Assembly (NCBI GenBank): GCA_002245855.1
Contig: NOUX01000004.1
Span: 124,001-188,000 of the forward strand
DNA: 64,000 nt
Origin: Sphingobacterium cellulitidis
GTDB taxonomy: Bacteria; Bacteroidota; Bacteroidia; Sphingobacteriales; Sphingobacteriaceae
Direction: 5' to 3'
Part shown: positions 27,519-36,709 of the stretch, one piece after another
How positions within the stretch are numbered: position 1 is the first letter of the stretch
How the letters are laid out: each line of letters begins with the position of its first letter
Program-made: the position numbers and the translations under genes
Notes under the pieces: generated by a model
The model's input: the letters and a program-made list of their open reading frames with translations, nothing else
Database searches by the model: none
What the model was told of the DNA's origin: nothing

Positions 27519-29513
27519 ATGAAAATAAAATTGAAACTGACTTTAATTGCTGTTGCGGTCTGCTTAGTTGGGAAAGGGCAGGAGATGAGTCAAGCTGTCA
27601 TTTTAAAAAATCCTGGAAATCCTGCCACAAAGTATAATTTAACTGTGAATGGGACGAGCCTTCAATCAACTGAATCCCTTCCGTTGGAGATTCAGCAAAA
27701 GATTGAAGAAAACGGGAAAAGTACAAAGATCCAAGTCACCCTAACTGCAAAGGAGCGGGTTTATTACAATTTTGAGAAGACATTTAAAATCAATGATTTT
27801 AAACATCAAGAGAGCGAATTTATCATGCCGGGATTTTGGTATCACAAGAATTTACGCTCTCCCAAGGAGGCTCCATCCTTTGCTACGAGTGATAGTTGGC
27901 AGGTTCGTGAAGATCGTTTGAGTACGGCGATGACAGGGATATTCAATAAAGAGCAAGGTGCTTATTATTCTGTTTTACGCTTGGATGAAGCCAAGGTTGA
28001 TGCTATTGCTCAACACCAATCCGGAGAAGTGATCTTGAGTTCGAAAACAGATTTGGGGTTTACAGGTTTCAAGAATGAAAATGGATCTTCAGCCTTGGTT
28101 TTTGGCTTTCCATATCATGAAGCGCCGAAATCCTATATCCGGAAATTGACCTTGGTCCCAGAAATTATAGCTTTTGAAAAATTAGAGCCAGGAGAAACTC
28201 GGACCTTAACATGGGAAATAAATCATGGAAACGCTTCAGATTATTCAGATTTCGTTTCCAAGATTTGGACTTATGCTTATGATAGCAAAGCTCCAAAGCC
28301 TTTGCAACCAAAGTACAGCAATGAGGAAGCAAAGAAGATTCTTACCAATTTTTTCAAAGAAAGTTTTGTTGATAAGTATGATTTAAAATATTATTCAGGC
28401 GTTCATTTGCGGACAGATGATTGCGTAAGCACGGGTTCCGCGGAAGTAGGATTTGTGGGACGTGTATTATTGAATGCCTACAATTCCCTTGAGTTTGCTG
28501 AACAGCATCAAGATCAGAAACTTATGGCAGATGCGAATGCCATATTTGAAAGTTATTTGAAGAATGGATTTACCAAGAATGGTTTTTTCAAGGAGTTTGT
28601 TGATTTTGAGAGGAATCGTGAAGATGATGTTTTCAGCATCCGCAGACAGTCAGAAGGAGTATTTGCGATATTAAATTATTTAAAGTACGAGAAATCCAAA
28701 GGAAGGAAGCATCCGGAATGGGAAAAGAGGATGGAGAAGATTTTGGCGAACTTCTCGAAGCTGCAACTTGCTGATGGTAGTTTTCCTAGGAAATTTGATG
28801 ATAATCTTCAAGTTAAGGATGAAAGTGGAGGGAGTACTCCATCGGCTACATTGCCATTAACCATGGCTTATAAATATTTTGGAAAGAAATCCTATTTGGA
28901 AGAAGCGAAGCGGTCTGCTGATTATCTTGAAAAGGAAATTATCAATAAATCAGATTATTTTTCATCAACGTTAGATGCGAATTGCGAAGATAAAGAAGCT
29001 TCATTGTATGCATCTACAGCCATGTATTATATGGCGATGGCAACCAAAGGGAAGGAGCATCAACATTACGTTGATCAGAGTATGAAGGCGGCTTATTTTT
29101 GTTTGACTTGGTATTATACATGGGATGTTCCATTTGCGCAAGGTCAGATGTTAGGCGATGTTGGATTTCAATCCAGGGGCTGGGGAAATGTTTCCGTGGA
29201 GAATAACCATGTTGATGTCTTTATTTTCGAATTCGCAACAGTTTTGGAATGGTTAGCGAAAGAAAGAAAACAAAGCCGTTTTTCAGATTTTTCAAAGGTG
29301 ATCAAAACTTCCATGTTGCAATTAATGCCAATTGAAGGCCAACTGTATAATATTGCAAAAGTGGGCTATTATCCAGAGGTTGTTCAGCATACAAATTGGG
29401 ATTATGGAAAGAATGGAAAGGGATTCTATAATGATATTTTTGCTCCGGGTTGGACCGTAGCTTCCTTATGGCAAATGCTGTCGCCAAATCGAGTGGAAGA
29501 ATTTTTTAAGTAA
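27519..29513 (+). CDS. Putative exported (alpha/alpha)6-toroid glycoside hydrolase, family not recognised
   Basis: A 664-residue exported protein (signal peptide about 1-20, ending VGKGQ). Residues about 25-245 look like a beta-sandwich (YNLTVNGTSLQSTESLPLEI, YYNFEKTFKINDF), and about 270-655 are helix pairs typical of a six-hairpin glycosidase (GFVGRVLLNAYNSLEFAEQ, RRQSEGVFAILNYLKYEKS, SADYLEKEIINK, LYASTAMYYMAMATKG). Conserved-looking acidic and aromatic sites (GGSTPSATLPL, DANCEDKEASLY, SRGWGNVSVENNHVD) may form the active site. I cannot assign it to a CAZy family. Its place between GH43 and a sulfatase in PUL 1 argues for glycan hydrolysis. Confidence 0.65.
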   Translation: MKIKLKLTLIAVAVCLVGKGQEMSQAVILKNPGNPATKYNLTVNGTSLQSTESLPLEIQQKIEENGKSTKIQVTLTAKERVYYNFEKTFKINDFKHQESEFIMPGFWYHKNLRSPKEAPSFATSDSWQVREDRLSTAMTGIFNKEQGAYYSVLRLDEAKVDAIAQHQSGEVILSSKTDLGFTGFKNENGSSALVFGFPYHEAPKSYIRKLTLVPEIIAFEKLEPGETRTLTWEINHGNASDYSDFVSKIWTYAYDSKAPKPLQPKYSNEEAKKILTNFFKESFVDKYDLKYYSGVHLRTDDCVSTGSAEVGFVGRVLLNAYNSLEFAEQHQDQKLMADANAIFESYLKNGFTKNGFFKEFVDFERNREDDVFSIRRQSEGVFAILNYLKYEKSKGRKHPEWEKRMEKILANFSKLQLADGSFPRKFDDNLQVKDESGGSTPSATLPLTMAYKYFGKKSYLEEAKRSADYLEKEIINKSDYFSSTLDANCEDKEASLYASTAMYYMAMATKGKEHQHYVDQSMKAAYFCLTWYYTWDVPFAQGQMLGDVGFQSRGWGNVSVENNHVDVFIFEFATVLEWLAKERKQSRFSDFSKVIKTSMLQLMPIEGQLYNIAKVGYYPEVVQHTNWDYGKNGKGFYNDIFAPGWTVASLWQMLSPNRVEEFFK

Positions 29514-29534
29514 AATTAATTTGTTAATTAGTTA

Positions 29535-29564
29535 AAGGTCAGTATAATAATACTGACCTTTTTT
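29535..29564 (+). terminator. Intrinsic terminator
   Basis: A 10-bp stem AAGGTCAGTA / TACTGACCTT with loop TAATAA is followed by T6. It ends the susC-susD-GH43-toroid operon, so the downstream genes have a separate promoter or depend on read-through. Confidence 0.9.
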
Positions 29565-29596
29565 ATTAAATTTAAGCTAAAATAAGCCCAATTATT

Positions 29597-30106
29597 ATGC
29601 GATTTCTGTTGATTTTTCTAGCGTTTCTGTATTTCTTGCCTTCGTATGGACAAAAGATAGAACATAACAGGTTAAAAAATAACAATACTATTTTCTTATT
29701 GGATTCTGTTTTGGTACCTCGAGATTCCGTAGAATATCTAATCAAAAAAGATGAGGTCAGTGAATTTAGTATATTAAGATCAACGGATCCCATTCTTCAG
29801 CAATTAGGCATAAAAACTCAGGATGATGCCGTTTTTATTATTAGTAAATCTGCTAATCGACAAAAATATCAAAACTATTTAGGGGCTAAATCAGCAAAGT
29901 TCCGAAAATTAATAATGAAGGATAACCTAAATGCCAATGTTCAGTTTATTATCAACAACCAGGTAGTTAAACAAGATGTTGAGAAAGCATTGTCCCAAAT
30001 AAATGATGAAAATTTTGTTTTGCTGAAGGTGTTGAATAAAGATAAATTAAAAAAAGAATTTCAAGTTGAAGACAAGGATTTTGGAGTTAGTATTAGAACT
30101 AAATAA
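29597..30106 (+). CDS. Small secreted hypothetical protein
   Basis: A 169-residue protein with a signal peptide (MRFLLIFLAFLYFLPSYG, cleaved before QK near residue 19). The mature part is Lys/Asn-rich with no motif I recognise; it contains a segment reminiscent of plug-like or sortilin-type regulatory folds (DAVFIISKSANRQKYQNYL), but this is too weak to name. It sits between the PUL 1 operon terminator and the sulfatase gene, with about 80 nt to the latter's start, and may be co-transcribed with it. Confidence 0.6.
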   Translation: MRFLLIFLAFLYFLPSYGQKIEHNRLKNNNTIFLLDSVLVPRDSVEYLIKKDEVSEFSILRSTDPILQQLGIKTQDDAVFIISKSANRQKYQNYLGAKSAKFRKLIMKDNLNANVQFIINNQVVKQDVEKALSQINDENFVLLKVLNKDKLKKEFQVEDKDFGVSIRTK

Positions 30107-30188
30107 GGATATTATTAAATTAATTCAAAAATCCTTATCTTCTGTTCCATACTTAAACTTTATATATACTTTTTCCAACCGATCTATT

Positions 30189-31682
30189 ATGAATTTCAAG
30201 AGGGTCTTATTAGGCATGTTGTCCATTTTTTTATGTTATGCTGTTCATGCGCAGAAAAAATCCAATATTATCATTTTTATGGTAGATGATATGGGTTGGC
30301 AAGATACTTCCTATCCCTTTGGACCTAATACTACAACATTCAACAAAAGATATCATACTCCTAATATGGAGCGATTGGCAAAATCTGGGGTGGCCTTTAC
30401 AGATGCTTATAGTACACCTGTTTGTACACCTACGAGGGTTAGTTTAATGACAGGGATGAACGCCAGCAAACATCATGTCACCAATTGGACAGCACCGATG
30501 AAAGATAATCCAACCGGAAATAAGGATGAGGAGATGGAAGAACCGGACTGGAATTATAATGGGATGAGTCCCATTGCGGGCGTGGAGCATACTATTTATG
30601 CAACTCCATTGGCGCAGATCTTAAAGGATCATGGTTATTTTACTATCCATGCAGGGAAAGCACATTGGGGTTCTGCCGGTACAGCAGGTTCGAATCCATA
30701 TTCCCTTGGATTTACTGTGAATATCGCTGGGACCTCAACGGGTCGACCAGCAAGTTATTGGGGGGAACAGAATTTTGGTCGGACCAGTACAGATTATCAT
30801 GGAATTGAGAATTTGCAAGAATATTTTGGTCAAGAAATAAATTTGACGGAAGCCCTTACCCAAGAGGCATTAAAGAGTTTGGAATTTCCGATTCAGCATA
30901 AGCTTCCTTTCTTCCTCCATTTAAGCCATTATGCCTTACATGACCCTTTAATGGAAGATCGTCGATATTTTCAAAAGTATCTGGATCAGGGGCTCAGTCG
31001 AAACGAGGCAAAATATGCATCCATGATCGAAAGTATGGATAAGAGTTTAGGAGATGTTTTGGATTTTCTGGAGAGCAAAAATATCCAAGATAATACCTAT
31101 ATCATTTTCATCAGTGATAATGGTGGGTTAAGTACAATTCCCCCGAGGGACGGGGTTGCCCATACACATAATAAGCCATTACGCTCTGGAAAGGGTTCTA
31201 TTTATGAAGGTGGGATTCGAGTTCCTTTGATGATAAAGGGAATTAAGAATAATGTGAAAAATAAGCGAAATGATGTGCCCGTAATCGTGGAGGATATTTT
31301 TCCTACCGTTCTAGATATGGCACAGATAAAGAAGGTAAAAACTGTTCAAGAAATAGATGGGATTAGTCAATTGAGTGCATTGAAAAACTTAGGGACAGTA
31401 AGGCAAGAACGTCCATTGGTATTCCATATTCCTAATAAGTGGACCAAGAGTGATGGCGATGGTTTTAACTATCGATCTGCAATCCGAAAAGGGAAATATA
31501 AGCTTGTTTGGTCATTAAGAAATGATTCATTTGAGTTATTTGATCTAGAAGAGGATTTAGGAGAACAAAATAATCTTATAGAAAAAGAAGGTATGCAGGT
31601 AATCGCTGAAGGTTTGAAATCAGAACTGCAGACCATCCTGAAAAATAATAAAGCACCGATGCCGAAAAGAAAAGGCAATTAA
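30189..31682 (+). CDS. Exported S1-family sulfatase
   Basis: A roughly 497-residue sulfatase. I start it at the ATG at 30189, giving MNFKRVLLGMLSIFLCYAVH, a signal peptide, instead of an upstream in-frame ATG at 30066 that overlaps the preceding gene and would bury the signal. The catalytic core is present: metal-binding Asp pair in FMVDDMGWQDT and the formylglycine motif Cys79-T-P-T-R83 in PVCTPTRVSLMTG, plus HAGKAHWG and FISDNGG. It needs a formylglycine-generating enzyme, which is not in the window. It suggests that the PUL 1 glycan carries sulfate esters. The subfamily cannot be assigned here. Confidence 0.92.
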   Translation: MNFKRVLLGMLSIFLCYAVHAQKKSNIIIFMVDDMGWQDTSYPFGPNTTTFNKRYHTPNMERLAKSGVAFTDAYSTPVCTPTRVSLMTGMNASKHHVTNWTAPMKDNPTGNKDEEMEEPDWNYNGMSPIAGVEHTIYATPLAQILKDHGYFTIHAGKAHWGSAGTAGSNPYSLGFTVNIAGTSTGRPASYWGEQNFGRTSTDYHGIENLQEYFGQEINLTEALTQEALKSLEFPIQHKLPFFLHLSHYALHDPLMEDRRYFQKYLDQGLSRNEAKYASMIESMDKSLGDVLDFLESKNIQDNTYIIFISDNGGLSTIPPRDGVAHTHNKPLRSGKGSIYEGGIRVPLMIKGIKNNVKNKRNDVPVIVEDIFPTVLDMAQIKKVKTVQEIDGISQLSALKNLGTVRQERPLVFHIPNKWTKSDGDGFNYRSAIRKGKYKLVWSLRNDSFELFDLEEDLGEQNNLIEKEGMQVIAEGLKSELQTILKNNKAPMPKRKGN

Positions 31683-31720
31683 AATCACAAGATATTGCTA
31701 TTTATAGCTAGGATAAGAGA

Positions 31721-33742
31721 TTACTTGCTGGTTTCGAATTTTATAGGGTTAGAAGTTTTTATTTTTTTGCTTTTGGAAAATTTCTGGGCACAATCTTCTG
31801 CTTCTGCAATAATGCTGTTGATATAATTTATTTTCGACTCCATTTCTTCTGGGGCAAGGGTAAACCCAAGCTTGGTCATATTGACAGATAAGCCAACCAG
31901 AAGGGCATTGATGCGGTATGCTAAGGTTTGGAAATGGGCAATGTCCGCCTTAAAGTATTTGCCTTTGAGTGGTTCTTTGGCAAGTTGATCCAAGGAATCA
32001 TAGGATTGAGCTAGAGAGGCCTGTGTAGACTTTCTAAGTAACCTTAAATCATAATAATTCAAACTTCCTGAATAATAACTTTCCTGAATTTTCTTGAGAT
32101 AGGAAGTAAAGTGATGCATTAAGGCATTTGTACTCTGTTCCACTGTTCTATAGTGATTGATTGGAATGGCAAGACAGCCTAAAACCGCAAAAATGGATCC
32201 TAGTAAAGTGAATGCGAACCTGCTGCCCAATAAATCCTGAATACTGCCTTCATGCACATGTTGCCCCAATAATATGGTGATGGTAATAAAGATTACACAG
32301 ACCAAGTAATTGGGCTTGTTGAAGAGTAGGAACAAGTATAAACATAGTGCAGCTATACCAATTAATAAGAACGTATTGGAAATGAATATTAAGAGGATCA
32401 AGCTGATTGCTATGCCAATAACAGAACCAATGATACGTTCGTAGTTTCTTTTTTGTGTAGTGGTATAACTAGGCCGTGCAACGAGGATAATGGTCAGTAA
32501 AATCCAAGATGCATATCTAAACTCAGGAAGAAGAAATCCAATCAATCCAGCTGCCATAAGAAGAATGGCCATTCGAACGGCATAAGAGAATATTGAAGAC
32601 TTAAAGGTCAGGTTCTTGATAATGGTATTGAAGCTACTCTTCGGAGCAACAAAAGCTTCAAAATTCTTAGATTCGACTAAGGTAATATCCTGATAGAGTT
32701 CCTTTGCTTCAATTTTTTGAAGAATGTCTGCTACATGTCTCAGTTGGGTGCTAATAGAACAGATTAATGCCCATTTTTCTGGCGAGGCATCAGCCTCATC
32801 AGTTTCTAATTGCAGCAATAATTCTTCTAATTTATATCTTTTGGTTTTTGATTTTCTAAGGTTGCTGGCAAGTGTTAATCTTCTAGTTTCCTTTGAAAGT
32901 AGTAATAGAGCTTGACGAATTAGTTTTAGTGTCTGCCCACCTTTCAGGGTTTCCCGGATATGCTCATAGTCATTATCGATCGCCATCAATAATTCATACA
33001 GGTCAACCAGTTGGTAGAGTTTCGCCAACCAAATTTTGCTTTCTTGATCCTTTTCAGAATGAAGTTTTTTATCCCGCAATAGAATGGACCTGATAGCTTC
33101 CAATTGATCACTCAATTTACTATGGAGAGCACTTAAGTCTTTATATGTTTTAGGGAGTGGTGCATTTTCATCATAACAATCCACCTTTAGGCGGATAAGT
33201 TTTGCCATTGAATTCAAGCCAGCATCTAAAGCATAGTGAAGTGAGCGATGGGGATGAAGGTAAACTTGAATAATACAAACAATAAAGAAGAACAAGGCTC
33301 CTGCAGTGAGGGATAAACTAAAGAGAATAGGGTCAGTAGGTTTGAGGCCGATTGTGAAACTGGCCACAATTAAGCCCAAATTTCCGACTACGTTAATTCG
33401 AAACCCAAGAAGAGCAATGATGGTATAAATAAACCCAAAAATTCCCAACAGGGGAATGATAATCCAGGAATGATAAAAAATTGTAAAAGAGACGGAAAGA
33501 GCTGTAATTAAAAATATGGGAATACAATAGGTTGCAGTACTAAGTTTATCAGTTTTATTACCTGGAACATCTGTTAAAGCTGCTAGAAGAGCTCCGACAG
33601 CGAAGGCGATGGCTATTGCTCCATCAATGAAATAGAAGATGAAGAAACTCGGAACTAATATCACCAAAATGTTTCGAAGGGCATCCAGACTTGACTCGGT
33701 CTTTAAAAATGATGCTATCCTCGAAAATACAGCTGTAACCAA
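31721..33742 (-). CDS. FUSC-family inner-membrane protein (YccS/YhfK-like)
   Basis: A 673-residue membrane protein with two blocks of hydrophobic helices (about residues 15-175 and 395-525) separated and followed by helical cytoplasmic regions, the duplicated organisation of the FUSC/aromatic acid exporter family. Motifs such as AIRMAILLMAAG-like VRMAILLMAAGLIGFLLPE and RNYERIIGSVIGIAISLIL fit the FUSC core (R-x-x-x-R-I-x-G-x-x-x-G). These proteins are thought to export aromatic or amphipathic compounds; the substrate is unknown. It converges with the sulfatase gene with only about 40 nt between them. Confidence 0.85.
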   Translation of the reverse strand: MVTAVFSRIASFLKTESSLDALRNILVILVPSFFIFYFIDGAIAIAFAVGALLAALTDVPGNKTDKLSTATYCIPIFLITALSVSFTIFYHSWIIIPLLGIFGFIYTIIALLGFRINVVGNLGLIVASFTIGLKPTDPILFSLSLTAGALFFFIVCIIQVYLHPHRSLHYALDAGLNSMAKLIRLKVDCYDENAPLPKTYKDLSALHSKLSDQLEAIRSILLRDKKLHSEKDQESKIWLAKLYQLVDLYELLMAIDNDYEHIRETLKGGQTLKLIRQALLLLSKETRRLTLASNLRKSKTKRYKLEELLLQLETDEADASPEKWALICSISTQLRHVADILQKIEAKELYQDITLVESKNFEAFVAPKSSFNTIIKNLTFKSSIFSYAVRMAILLMAAGLIGFLLPEFRYASWILLTIILVARPSYTTTQKRNYERIIGSVIGIAISLILLIFISNTFLLIGIAALCLYLFLLFNKPNYLVCVIFITITILLGQHVHEGSIQDLLGSRFAFTLLGSIFAVLGCLAIPINHYRTVEQSTNALMHHFTSYLKKIQESYYSGSLNYYDLRLLRKSTQASLAQSYDSLDQLAKEPLKGKYFKADIAHFQTLAYRINALLVGLSVNMTKLGFTLAPEEMESKINYINSIIAEAEDCAQKFSKSKKIKTSNPIKFETSK

Positions 33743-33878
33743 TATTTTATAATTGAATTAATTTATTTCGGCGCAAAAATAATAATTTCAATTGAAAAAT
33801 AAAATTAGATACCGAATAATTATTTTATTTCAATATATAATTTTGTAAAACATCTATTTTTGTTTTTTATATTTTGTA

Positions 33879-33905
33879 AAAAGCCCCGATAATTCGGGGC
33901 TTTTT
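33879..33905 (-). terminator. Intrinsic terminator
   Basis: The stem AAAGCCCCGA / TTCGGGGCTTT with a short AT loop is flanked by A and T runs. On the minus strand it follows the formaldehyde dehydrogenase gene. Confidence 0.88.
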
Positions 33906-33978
33906 GATTTCAATAGGTAAATTCGGGCCTATTTATACATACATGGTTTTTACACCTGTTTAAAAATAATCTGATTTC

Positions 33979-35172
33979 CTATGCGGGAATCATGCCATGC
34001 GGATCGATGACATATTTCCTTGCTGCACCTTTATCAAAATCGGAATAACCTTGTGGCGCGTCATTTAGCGTAATGATTTGCACATTTACGGCATCTGCGA
34101 TTTTTATTTTATCATAAAGGATTGCATTCATTAAAGGGCGGTGATATTTCATAACCGGACATTGACCTGTATAGAAACAGTGAGATTTTGCCCATCCTAA
34201 TCCGAATCGGATTTTGAGATTTCCTTGTTTTGCGGCACCATCTGCAGCGCCTGGATCTTCAGTCACATAGAGACCAGGGATTCCAATTGCACCACCGGCT
34301 CTGGTCACTTCCATAGCTTGATTTAGGACCACAGCAGGTTGTTCTTCAGATGCTCCCGAATGCGAGTGTGCTCGAGCTTCAAAGCCCACACAGTCTACAA
34401 AACAGTCTACCTCAGGAACTCCAATGATGTCTTCAATCAAGTCTGCCAGTTCAGCTCCTGAATTTAAGTTCACGGTTTCACAGCCGAAGCTACGAGCCTG
34501 AGCAAGTCTTTCTTCATTGAGGTCACCGACAATAACGACGGCAGCACCTAATAAATGACAACTTGCAGCACATGCTAATCCTACAGGTCCTGCACCCGCA
34601 ACATAGACAATTGAACCAGGTCCTACGCCTGCAGAAACTGCACCATGGAATCCTGTTGGAAAAATATCTGAAAGCATGGTAAGATCGCGAATGTAGGCTA
34701 ATGCTTGTTCATTATCGGGGAACTTTAATAAATTAAAATCCGCATAAGGAACCATTACATATTCAGCTTGTCCGCCGACCCAGCCGCCCATATCGACATA
34801 GCCATAAGCAGCACCGGGACGTGAAGGATTTACATTCAAGCAAATTCCTGTTTTACCTTCTTTACAATTTCGACATCGTCCACATGCTATATTAAAAGGA
34901 ACTGAGACAATATCACCCACGTTGATAAATTCCACATCGCGGCCTTTTTCTATGACCTGTCCTGTGATTTCATGTCCCAGTACCAATCCCGCAGATGCCG
35001 TTGTCCGTCCTCTGACCATATGTTGGTCTGACCCACAAATATTAGTGGATACTATTTTTAAAATTACGCCGTGTTCACATTTGCGATCCCCGAGCGCCAA
35101 TTTTGGATAATCTATTTCTTGTACCTGAACCTCTCCGGGTCCCATATATACAACACCGTGATTTTGACACAT
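33979..35172 (-). CDS. fdhA: Glutathione-independent formaldehyde dehydrogenase
   Basis: A 397-residue zinc- and NAD-dependent medium-chain dehydrogenase that oxidises formaldehyde (or dismutates aldehydes) without glutathione. Zinc-site signatures are ICGSDQHMVRG and GHEITG for the catalytic zinc, and CGRCRNCKEGKTGIC for the structural zinc. The nucleotide site is YVAGAGPVGLACAA (about 190-205), and DCVGFEARAHSH is typical of the FdhA-type subgroup, which also has the long insertions seen here. It lies 28 nt after a GlcG/HbpS-like gene and divergent to an AraC regulator, so a small aldehyde-responsive unit is likely. Confidence 0.92.
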   Translation of the reverse strand: MCQNHGVVYMGPGEVQVQEIDYPKLALGDRKCEHGVILKIVSTNICGSDQHMVRGRTTASAGLVLGHEITGQVIEKGRDVEFINVGDIVSVPFNIACGRCRNCKEGKTGICLNVNPSRPGAAYGYVDMGGWVGGQAEYVMVPYADFNLLKFPDNEQALAYIRDLTMLSDIFPTGFHGAVSAGVGPGSIVYVAGAGPVGLACAASCHLLGAAVVIVGDLNEERLAQARSFGCETVNLNSGAELADLIEDIIGVPEVDCFVDCVGFEARAHSHSGASEEQPAVVLNQAMEVTRAGGAIGIPGLYVTEDPGAADGAAKQGNLKIRFGLGWAKSHCFYTGQCPVMKYHRPLMNAILYDKIKIADAVNVQIITLNDAPQGYSDFDKGAARKYVIDPHGMIPA

Positions 35173-35200
35173 AATAAATAGGTTTAATGTTTAAAAAATC

Positions 35201-35602
35201 TTAGACTGCTGACGCACCTGCAGCAGCTACTGCATGGTCATCTTCCACAGTGCTACCACTGACACCAACAGCACCAATGACATTGCCACTAGCATCCTTG
35301 ATCAGGACACCCCCAGGGAAACTGATTAGTCCATGATTGGAGTGTTCGATGTTATATAATGGTCCTCCAGGCTGAGAAAGTTTACCAATTTCACCAGTAT
35401 CCATATTAAAATATCGTGCTGTACGCGCCTTTTTTTGTGAGATATCAATAGATCCCAACCAGGCATCATCCATTTTATTAAAAGCCACCAAATTGGTTCC
35501 TGAATCTACTACTGCAATATTCATTTTAACACCTAATTCTTGGGATTTTTTAATAGCTGCGTCCACAACTTTTCTTGCTTGTTCTAATGTGATGTTACTC
35601 AT
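35201..35602 (-). CDS. GlcG/HbpS-family protein
   Basis: A 133-residue protein, taking the ATG at 35602 ([17 protein letters not shown]); a longer frame from 35677 reads through the likely promoter and lacks family similarity. The core, [60 protein letters not shown] and [10 protein letters not shown], is the whole GlcG/HbpS domain. Members bind haem or small ligands and often accompany glycolate, propanediol or aldehyde oxidation genes; the biochemical role is poorly defined. It is the first gene of a two-gene unit with fdhA. Confidence 0.88.
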   Translation of the reverse strand: MSNITLEQARKVVDAAIKKSQELGVKMNIAVVDSGTNLVAFNKMDDAWLGSIDISQKKARTARYFNMDTGEIGKLSQPGGPLYNIEHSNHGLISFPGGVLIKDASGNVIGAVGVSGSTVEDDHAVAAAGASAV

Positions 35603-35740
35603 AGCTGATTGTTTTTTAAGTTTATATACTATAAAGTTATTGGATGTAGGGCAAGGAAGATGTAAGTATAGTTTCATTAAGTATTACGATAGTTTCAAAA
35701 AATTAATTTAACTTTAAAAGAGTGTGAACCTGCGGAATTT

Positions 35741-36640
35741 ATGAGCTATACCATCGATTTATTGTCTATACAAACGCCTGAGCATCTTCGAAGTGGTCAG
35801 GAGCATCAAACTCGGTTCGATTGTGGGGAGTTTGAGGTCAATATATTCGAGACTTTTCAATCCTCCACGAAAGTTAAAATTACCTATCAGGGCTTGTCCA
35901 TTTCCAGTATGATCAGAGGGTATAAAACGGTTTTTACGCAAGGGGGTGAGACCTTTAAATTTTTACCGGGAAGCTCATTGATTTTGCCTGAGGGAGAGAC
36001 TATTTTTGCTGACTTTCCGGAGGCGGATTTAAAGAATCCGGTTCAATGTGCTACGATTTTGATTTCAAGTGAATCTCTGGAGGGGCAACTAAAATTTCTA
36101 AATGAAAATTATCCGGAGAATGAGAACTGGTCCATAGATTTTTCAAATTTTCACTTTAATAATAACTCGGGTTTGGTTCGGGCGTTTAATGAGTTGCTTC
36201 AGGTTGCCACACAAGACGAACCTAATCTTCCCTTGAGTGATTTATTGCTGAAGTCCTTTTTGATCAGGATTATTGAGTCTCAAAAGGAGCATGCTCGGGA
36301 GGAAAATAGTTTACAATCCAACAGTCAATTGCATGTGATCAAGAATTTTATCAAGGAAAATCTGGGGCAGCCATTAAATTCGGAACTATTGATGAAGATT
36401 GGCAATTGCAGTAAAAGTACCTTACATCGGATGTTTGAAACCTACTGTGGGATTACACCTGGGGCCTATATTTTGCAGGAGCGAATGTTGAATGCTCGAA
36501 ATCTATTATTACAGGCAGATTCCAATATTTCAGATGTTGCCTATAAGACTGGGTTTAGTTCCTTAAGTTATTTTGTAAAACAATTCAAGGCTTTTCACAA
36601 TTGTACGCCAGGGGATTATATCAAGAAGTTTGGGCGTTAG
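35741..36640 (+). CDS. AraC-family transcriptional regulator
   Basis: A 299-residue regulator. The N-terminal 180 residues form a cupin-like sensor domain (FKFLPGSSLILPEGETIFAD), and the last 100 carry the double helix-turn-helix of AraC proteins: LHVIKNFIKENLGQPLNSEL, CSKSTLHRMFETYCGITPGA and ISDVAYKTGFSSLSYFVKQF followed by CTPGDYIKK. It is transcribed away from the GlcG-like/fdhA pair across about 140 nt, so it probably controls that pair in response to an aldehyde or alcohol. The ligand is unknown. Confidence 0.88.
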   Translation: MSYTIDLLSIQTPEHLRSGQEHQTRFDCGEFEVNIFETFQSSTKVKITYQGLSISSMIRGYKTVFTQGGETFKFLPGSSLILPEGETIFADFPEADLKNPVQCATILISSESLEGQLKFLNENYPENENWSIDFSNFHFNNNSGLVRAFNELLQVATQDEPNLPLSDLLLKSFLIRIIESQKEHAREENSLQSNSQLHVIKNFIKENLGQPLNSELLMKIGNCSKSTLHRMFETYCGITPGAYILQERMLNARNLLLQADSNISDVAYKTGFSSLSYFVKQFKAFHNCTPGDYIKKFGR

Positions 36641-36651
36641 GCTGGGGGAAT

Positions 36652-36683
36652 AAAAAAGGAGCCCCAAAATAATTCGGAGCTCC
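36652..36683 (-). terminator. Intrinsic terminator of the MscS gene
   Basis: On the minus strand GGAGCTCCGAA pairs, with two G-U pairs, to TTTTGGGGCTCC around a short loop, followed by T6. It lies between the convergent AraC and MscS genes. Confidence 0.8.
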
Positions 36684-36709
36684 CAGGGTATTAAGATGTA
36701 GTAATAGTC

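Noticed and set aside
30066..30188. Longer N terminus for the sulfatase starting at the ATG at 30066
   Set aside because: It overlaps the preceding gene by 41 nt and would bury a textbook signal peptide beginning at 30189.
31683..31720. Terminator between the convergent sulfatase and FUSC genes
   Set aside because: Only a weak TAGCTATTTATAGCTA-like hairpin without a T-run is present, not enough to call.
35603..35677. Longer N terminus for the GlcG/HbpS-like protein
   Set aside because: The extra 25 residues lie in the divergent promoter region and have no family similarity; MSNITLEQ is the usual start.
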